From JAWWPG01 sp033850885 (GTDB lineage Bacteria > Actinomycetota > Actinomycetes > Propionibacteriales > Nocardioidaceae), in NCBI GenBank assembly GCA_033850885.1, contig JAWWPG010000037.1, forward strand, positions 124,001-188,000: a stretch of 64,000 nt of DNA, read 5' to 3'. The notes below the pieces were generated by a model. That model worked only from the letters and a program-made list of their open reading frames with translations, searched no databases and was not told the origin of the DNA. Both the position numbers and the translations under genes were made by a program. Below are positions 60,134 to 64,000 of the stretch, one piece after another; position 1 is the stretch's first letter, and every line of letters starts with the position of its first letter.

Positions 60134-61485
60134 CGGACACCCGGGCGGTCGCCGAGTGGCGCACCAGACTCCGCCGAGTCCTGGGACCGGTGACCTCCGG
60201 CCTGCACCGGCTGGTCCGCATCCGGTCGGTCTCCGCCGACCCGGGCTGCGAGCAGGCGATGCGCGAGTGTGCCGAGGTGGTCGCTCTCCTGTTGCGAGAA
60301 GCCGGACTCAGCCAGGTCGAGATCCTCGGCGTCGAGGGCGGACTGCCCGCCGTCCTGGGTCATCGGTCCGGGCCGGCAGGGGCGCCGACCGTGCTGCTGT
60401 ACGCGCACTACGACGTACAGCCTGCGGGCGACGCGAAGGACTGGGACTCAGACCCGTTCGAGCCGGTTGAGCGTGCCGGCCGGCTGTACGGGCGGGGGGC
60501 GGCCGACGACAAGGCTGGCATCGCCTTGCATCTGGCGGCGCTGCGCACCCTCGGGGACGACCTCGGGGTGGGTGTGACCGTGCTGATCGAGGGGGAGGAG
60601 GAGATCGGCTCGCCCACGCTGCCCACCTTCCTGGACCGCCACGGGTCCCGGCTGGCCGCGGACGTGATCGTGCTCGCGGACTCGACGAACTGGCGGGTCG
60701 GGGTGCCCGCGCTCACCACGTCGCTGCGTGGCGGCACGAACGTCACGGTCGAGGTTCGCACCCTGAAGCATGCCGTCCACAACGGCCTTTACGGCGGCCC
60801 GGTCCCGGACGCTCTGACGGCGCTCTCCCGGCTGATCGCCAGCCTCCACGACGAGGAGGGCGACGTCGCCGTGGCCGGCCTGCTGAAAGGCACGGCCGAC
60901 CCCCTGGACCTCTCCGAGGAGCAGTTCCGCGCCGATGCGGGGCTGCTGGACGGAGTCAGTCTGCTCGGTACGGGGACGCTCACGTCACGACTGTGGGCCG
61001 CCCCGGCGATCAGCGTGATCGGCATCGACGCCCCCGCCGTCGACGCCGCTGCGATGAACCTGGTCCCGAGTGCGCGCGCAAGGATCACGCTCCGGGTCGC
61101 GCCCGGCAGCGACGCGGTCGCCGCCACGGGCGCGCTGGTGTCCCATCTCGAGTCGAACGCCCCGTGGGGAGCGACCGTCACGGTCACGGCCGGCAAGGCG
61201 GTGCAGCCGTTCGCGGCATCCACGTCCGGGCCGGCGTACCAGGCGGCGCGGGCCGCGTTCACGCAGGCGTGGGGGCTGGCGCCGGTGGAGGTCGGGGTGG
61301 GCGGGTCGATCGACTTCATCTCGAGCTTCGCCGCCGCTTTCCCCGACGCCGAGATCCTCATCACCGGCGTGGAGGATCCGGACACCAGGGCGCATGGGGC
61401 CAACGAGAGCCTCCACCTCGCCGACTTCGAGCGCGCCTGCCTGGCCGAGGTGCTGCTGCTCACCCGGCTTGGCCGCGTTTCCTGA
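60130..61485 (+). CDS. M20-family metallo-dipeptidase
   Basis: 451 residues. The zinc-site motifs are YAHYDVQP (H93, D95), GRGAADDKAG (bridging D126) and EGEEEIGSP (general base E157 and ligand E158). The lid domain (~195-310) lies between, and the C-terminal ligand is in AHGANESLH. It resembles the carnosinase/PepV-like dipeptidase group, active on dipeptides including beta-linked ones. The overlap with ATP-grasp C (ATGA) ties it to the same pathway, either for trimming a peptide intermediate or for recycling the product. Confidence 0.9.
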   Translation: MTDTRAVAEWRTRLRRVLGPVTSGLHRLVRIRSVSADPGCEQAMRECAEVVALLLREAGLSQVEILGVEGGLPAVLGHRSGPAGAPTVLLYAHYDVQPAGDAKDWDSDPFEPVERAGRLYGRGAADDKAGIALHLAALRTLGDDLGVGVTVLIEGEEEIGSPTLPTFLDRHGSRLAADVIVLADSTNWRVGVPALTTSLRGGTNVTVEVRTLKHAVHNGLYGGPVPDALTALSRLIASLHDEEGDVAVAGLLKGTADPLDLSEEQFRADAGLLDGVSLLGTGTLTSRLWAAPAISVIGIDAPAVDAAAMNLVPSARARITLRVAPGSDAVAATGALVSHLESNAPWGATVTVTAGKAVQPFAASTSGPAYQAARAAFTQAWGLAPVEVGVGGSIDFISSFAAAFPDAEILITGVEDPDTRAHGANESLHLADFERACLAEVLLLTRLGRVS

Positions 61486-61532
61486 TCTGGCCGGACTGCC
61501 CCGGGAGGAGTACGGCGACCTGTTGGCCGCGC

Positions 61533-62258
61533 TCAGCAGAGCTCGTTGAGGTACTGCGGGAGCATCGCAAGCCAGGTGGGCCACTCGTGGTCCCACTCCG
61601 GCCCCCACGAGTCCACGCGGTTGGGGACACCCTTTCTGCCGAGGACGTCCGCGGCACGCCACGACTCGCCGACGTTCTCCCAGGCCCCTTCTCCAGAGGC
61701 GAGGATCGCGAGACGGCTGCGCAGGGTCTCCAGCTGCGATCCGCTCAGGTCAGGGAGGAAGTGGATCGGCGACGAGAAGTAGAGGTCCTCGGTGAACTCA
61801 CCTTCGAAGAAGCGGTCGATGCCGTAGGTGCCGCTCATCCCCACGGCCGCACCGAAGGCGTGCGGGTAGCGGCAGAGCACGGCCAGCGCGTTGAACGCTC
61901 CGATCGACGCTCCGGTCGCCACGATCGGGGGGCGTTCACCGCCGAGGTCGGCGTGGATCGCGGGGACCACCTCGTTGATCACGCAGTCGTGGAACCTGTT
62001 GAACAGCCACATCCGGTATGCCGGTGAGCCGTCCCGTGCGACCATCGCCTGGCCGGCCACGCTGTCGCAGGAGTAGAGCTTGACCCGCCCACTCTCGATG
62101 AGGTCACCGCACGCGCTCACGAGGTGGTTTCGCTCGATCTCCTCGGAGTCCCCACCTGCGGTGGGGAAGGCCAGGACCGGGGTCCCGTAGTGACCCCAGC
62201 GGGCGAGGCTGATGGGTCGTTGCATCCGGTCGGAGAACCACCGGTCCGTCACCTTCAT
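61533..62258 (-). CDS. Small esterase-D-type hydrolase flanking the ATP-grasp cluster
   Basis: 241 residues. The nucleophile elbow is GASIG (S118) in PIVATGASIGAFNALAV. A late histidine, H224 in PEWDHEW, is a candidate for the catalytic triad. There is no signal peptide and no N-terminal extra domain, unlike the 389-residue esterase at the other end of the cluster; the two share the fold but not close sequence. It converges on the M20 gene with 47 bases between and is divergent from the VOC gene. Membership of the pathway is likely but less sure than for the coupled genes. Confidence 0.82.
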   Translation of the reverse strand: MKVTDRWFSDRMQRPISLARWGHYGTPVLAFPTAGGDSEEIERNHLVSACGDLIESGRVKLYSCDSVAGQAMVARDGSPAYRMWLFNRFHDCVINEVVPAIHADLGGERPPIVATGASIGAFNALAVLCRYPHAFGAAVGMSGTYGIDRFFEGEFTEDLYFSSPIHFLPDLSGSQLETLRSRLAILASGEGAWENVGESWRAADVLGRKGVPNRVDSWGPEWDHEWPTWLAMLPQYLNELC

Positions 62259-62401
62259 GTCTCACTCCTGCGGCGATGTCGAGAACCGGGGGCCCAGCTG
62301 ACCCGTACAGGCTCGTTGCAGATCGCCTGGTCCGCAACCGCAAGGCCGCACCCAGGCAGCTGTGGGGCCGGTACGTCGGCGCGGACGTGCCAGGATGAGC
62401 C

Positions 62402-62806
62402 ATGCGTGGACGCCATGAGAGTGACGACTCGGTCGACCGCTGGTCCAGGTCGGACTGGTGGGGCGTCGTCCTGGACGCGCCAGACGCCCCGGCGCTGGCG
62501 CACTTCTACCGCGACCTCCTCGGCTGGCAGATCGCCAAGGAGTCCGCGACCGACTGCAACCTAGCTCCGTCGAGCGGTGTCGCGTACCTCGCGATCCAGA
62601 CCGCACCCGACTACGTGCGCCCGAGCTGGCCGAACGCCGAGGGCAGGCAGCAGATGATGATGCATCTCGACTTCGAGGTCAGTGACCTCGACGCCGCCGT
62701 CGAGCACGCCCTCGCGCTGGGCGCGGAGCAGACGGAGTACCAGCCGCAGGATGATGTCCGCGTGATGCTGGATCCAGCAGGACACCCGTTCTGCCTGTAC
62801 ACCTAG
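62402..62806 (+). CDS. VOC/glyoxalase-family protein
   Basis: 134 residues with two beta-alpha-beta-beta-beta units: WWGVVLDAPDAPALAHFYRDLLGW and MMHLDFEVSDLDAAVEHALALGA, then VMLDPAGHPFCLYT. This fold serves glyoxalases, dioxygenases and resistance proteins; the substrate is unknown. AGGATGAG precedes the ATG. Confidence 0.82.
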   Translation: MRGRHESDDSVDRWSRSDWWGVVLDAPDAPALAHFYRDLLGWQIAKESATDCNLAPSSGVAYLAIQTAPDYVRPSWPNAEGRQQMMMHLDFEVSDLDAAVEHALALGAEQTEYQPQDDVRVMLDPAGHPFCLYT

Positions 62807-62910
62807 GCGAGCGATCCGGCAGGCGGCGAGATCCCAGGCGGCGTGAGACCCTCGACGAACTAGCCCCATGTCGTCCTGACCCCCAAGTCGTCCTGACCCT
62901 CAACCACGGG

Positions 62911-62973
62911 AGTGGTAAGGAACGCACTGGCGGGCTCCGTAGGGCAGGCCCAACCCGAGCGGTCCTTACCACT
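62911..62973. repeat. Long inverted repeat in the VOC-SURF1 gap
   Basis: AGTGGTAAGGA (62911-62921) and TCCTTACCACT (62963-62973) are perfect 11-base inverted arms around a 41-base GC-rich centre that can partly self-pair. The direct repeat GTCGTCCTGACCC occurs twice just upstream (62870-62882 and 62887-62899). I see no gene in 62807-63067. It could be a small dispersed palindromic element, a terminator of the VOC gene or a regulatory RNA. Confidence 0.6.
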
Positions 62974-63067
62974 TTCGGCCGTGTTTGCAGGATGCCTGGC
63001 AGACTTGCGGGATGGGGTCCCGGCCTGCGGTGGCGACAAGCCACCGTCGTACGACCTGGGGAGTCTC

Positions 63068-63817
63068 GTGCACCGGTTCGTGAACCCCCGGGCTCTCGGG
63101 CTCGCGCTCCTCGGCCTCGTGCTGATGGGGGTGATGGGGTGGCTCGGCCGCTGGCAGTTCAGCGTGTACGACGACCACCAGCACGCCCAGGCGCTGGCGG
63201 CGCTGCGCCAACCCCCGGTCCCTCTCGGTCGACTGCTCGGCCGCGACGCCGCATTCCCCGCCGACGGGGTGAGTCGGCCGGTCACCGTCAGCGGGACCTA
63301 CCTCGCCGGCGAGCAGCTCTACGTGCGCCATCTGGCCGGCGCGTCGCACCGCTATGCCGTGGTGACCCCTCTGGTCACGGTGAACGGCTCGGCCGTGCTG
63401 GTCGTGCGTGGGTCGCGGGACACGGTGGGCGCCGTGCCCCCGCGCGGGCAGGTGACCGTCCGGGGGATCCTCGAGCCGTCCGGCGTCGGTGGGCCGCCGA
63501 ACTCGCAACGGGTGGCGAACGGGCTGTCCGTCTCCAGTCTGGTCGGCGCCGTCACTCCGGATCTCTACTCCGGCTACGTCGTACAGCAGGTCAGCACTCC
63601 CCGGCAGGCGCCGACGCTCGCCCCAGTGGTCCCCCCGCTGCCCGACCCCTCACGCTGGGCGGGGCTCCGCAACTTGCTCTATGCCTGCCAGTGGTGGGTC
63701 TTCGCGGGTTTCGTCGCCTTCATGTGGTGGCGGATGACGGGTGACCTGGAGGCTCAGGAGCACCGTCGAGTGCCCGCTACCGACGCCGGCTCCGACTCGA
63801 TGTCCTCGCTGGGGTAG
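63068..63817 (+). CDS. SURF1-family protein
   Basis: 249 residues. Two membrane helices bracket the chain, LGLALLGLVLMGVMGWLGRWQF near the start and LLYACQWWVFAGFVAFMWWRM near the end. Between lies an extracytoplasmic domain with SRPVTVSGTYLAGEQLYVRH and SAVLVVRGS, the SURF1 signature blocks. It assists assembly of haem-copper cytochrome oxidase. The GTG at 63068 is the family start; the longer frame upstream reads through the inverted repeat. Confidence 0.88.
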   Translation: MHRFVNPRALGLALLGLVLMGVMGWLGRWQFSVYDDHQHAQALAALRQPPVPLGRLLGRDAAFPADGVSRPVTVSGTYLAGEQLYVRHLAGASHRYAVVTPLVTVNGSAVLVVRGSRDTVGAVPPRGQVTVRGILEPSGVGGPPNSQRVANGLSVSSLVGAVTPDLYSGYVVQQVSTPRQAPTLAPVVPPLPDPSRWAGLRNLLYACQWWVFAGFVAFMWWRMTGDLEAQEHRRVPATDAGSDSMSSLG

Positions 63818-63828
63818 CGTCGAGAGTT

Positions 63829-64000
63829 GTGAGTGGAGCCCTGCTGCGCTACCGCGTGATGGCGAACATCATCGGTGTCTTCTTGATCGTGTTGATCTGC
63901 ATCGGGGTCCCCCTCAAGCACCTCTTGACGGCCGGCTCCCCGCTGCAGACCTTTGGTGCCGACCTCACCGAGGTCGTCGGAATCATGCACGGCTTCCTCT
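63829..64000 (+). CDS. DUF3817 membrane protein, 5' part (cut by window end)
   Basis: The first 57 codons from GTG at 63829: SGALLRYRVMANIIGVFLIV, then a polar stretch and VVGIMHGFL. The membrane helix followed by a conserved H-G-F motif is typical of the DUF3817 family, which often neighbours SURF1. The frame is open to the window end. Confidence 0.8.
   Translation, partial: MSGALLRYRVMANIIGVFLIVLICIGVPLKHLLTAGSPLQTFGADLTEVVGIMHGFL

Noticed and set aside
54264..62258. Anti-phage defence island interpretation of the ATP-grasp cluster
   Set aside because: There is no nuclease, helicase, TIR, reverse transcriptase, integrase or toxin-like gene. The tight operons of amide ligases and hydrolases fit metabolism better.
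62912..63067. 52-residue N-terminal extension of SURF1
   Set aside because: It reads through the inverted repeat. The membrane helix and family start begin at the GTG at 63068.
1..64000. Insertion sequences, prophage, rRNA operon
   Set aside because: I found no transposase, integrase or phage structural gene, and no 16S, 23S or 5S sequence in the window.

Overview
The window is a high-GC chromosomal segment from an actinomycete, centred on the replication origin. The gene order rpmH-dnaA-oriC-dnaN-gnd-recF-dciA-gyrB-gyrA-DUF3566-tRNA-Ile-tRNA-Ala on one side and rnpA-yidD-yidC-jag-rsmG-parA-parB on the other is the conserved actinobacterial origin layout. Two consensus parS sites and DnaA boxes support it. 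Further left, trxA-trxB-anti-sigma-sigM-murJ-DUF6049-pcnA and then ino1-padR-DUF5318-class A PBP-GT87 match the order known from Mycobacterium (Rv3914-Rv3907c and Rv0046c-Rv0051). The MutT gene and cwlM of that neighbourhood are absent here. Many starts are GTG, and many neighbours overlap by GTGA or ATGA, which shows tight operons. There is no 16S or other taxonomic marker, so I do not name a genus.

Layout. 1-6.9 kb: end of an alanine racemase, then the GT87/PBP/DUF5318 operon running left and the padR-ino1 operon running right. 6.9-7.3 kb: a gene-free block of palindromes and direct repeats. 7.3-19.2 kb: an MFS protein, tRNA CCA-adding enzyme, DUF6049, MurJ-pseudokinase, SigM and its anti-sigma factor, TrxB/TrxA behind a SigR-type promoter, and a GNAT protein. 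19.3-23.6 kb: an aminotransferase plus D-Ala-D-Ala-ligase-like pair, then an ArsR-type regulator with an MFS exporter. 23.7-31 kb: par, rsmG, yidC, rnpA, rpmH, dnaA and oriC. 31-43.1 kb: dnaN to the tRNAs, with an unusual lytic/amidase fusion protein between dciA and gyrB. 43.2-49.1 kb: SCO1, a nickel/cobalt transporter, PAP2, GDPD, an aromatic-acid-exporter-like protein and an IclR regulator. 49.2-54.2 kb: an aquaglyceroporin and a complete PTS-dependent dihydroxyacetone kinase, including a DhaM-HPr-EI fusion. 54.3-62.3 kb: a divergent cluster of three paralogous ATP-grasp ligases, an S51/cyanophycinase-like protein, an M20 dipeptidase and two unrelated esterases. 62.4-64 kb: VOC, SURF1 and a DUF3817 protein cut by the window edge.

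How the genes work together. The centre is housekeeping: replication initiation, segregation, gyrase, the tRNA/RNase P/L34 set and membrane insertion. The MurJ block couples envelope synthesis to SigM and the thioredoxin system. The dha block is a self-contained PEP-dependent path for dihydroxyacetone, probably controlled by the adjacent IclR protein. The best candidate for an undescribed system is 54.3-62.3 kb. Its parts look like both halves of a synthesis-and-breakdown cycle for a small peptide or peptide-like reserve: three amide-bond-forming ligases together with three kinds of hydrolase, in divergent tightly coupled operons. This is inferred from family membership and gene arrangement; no substrate can be read from the sequence.
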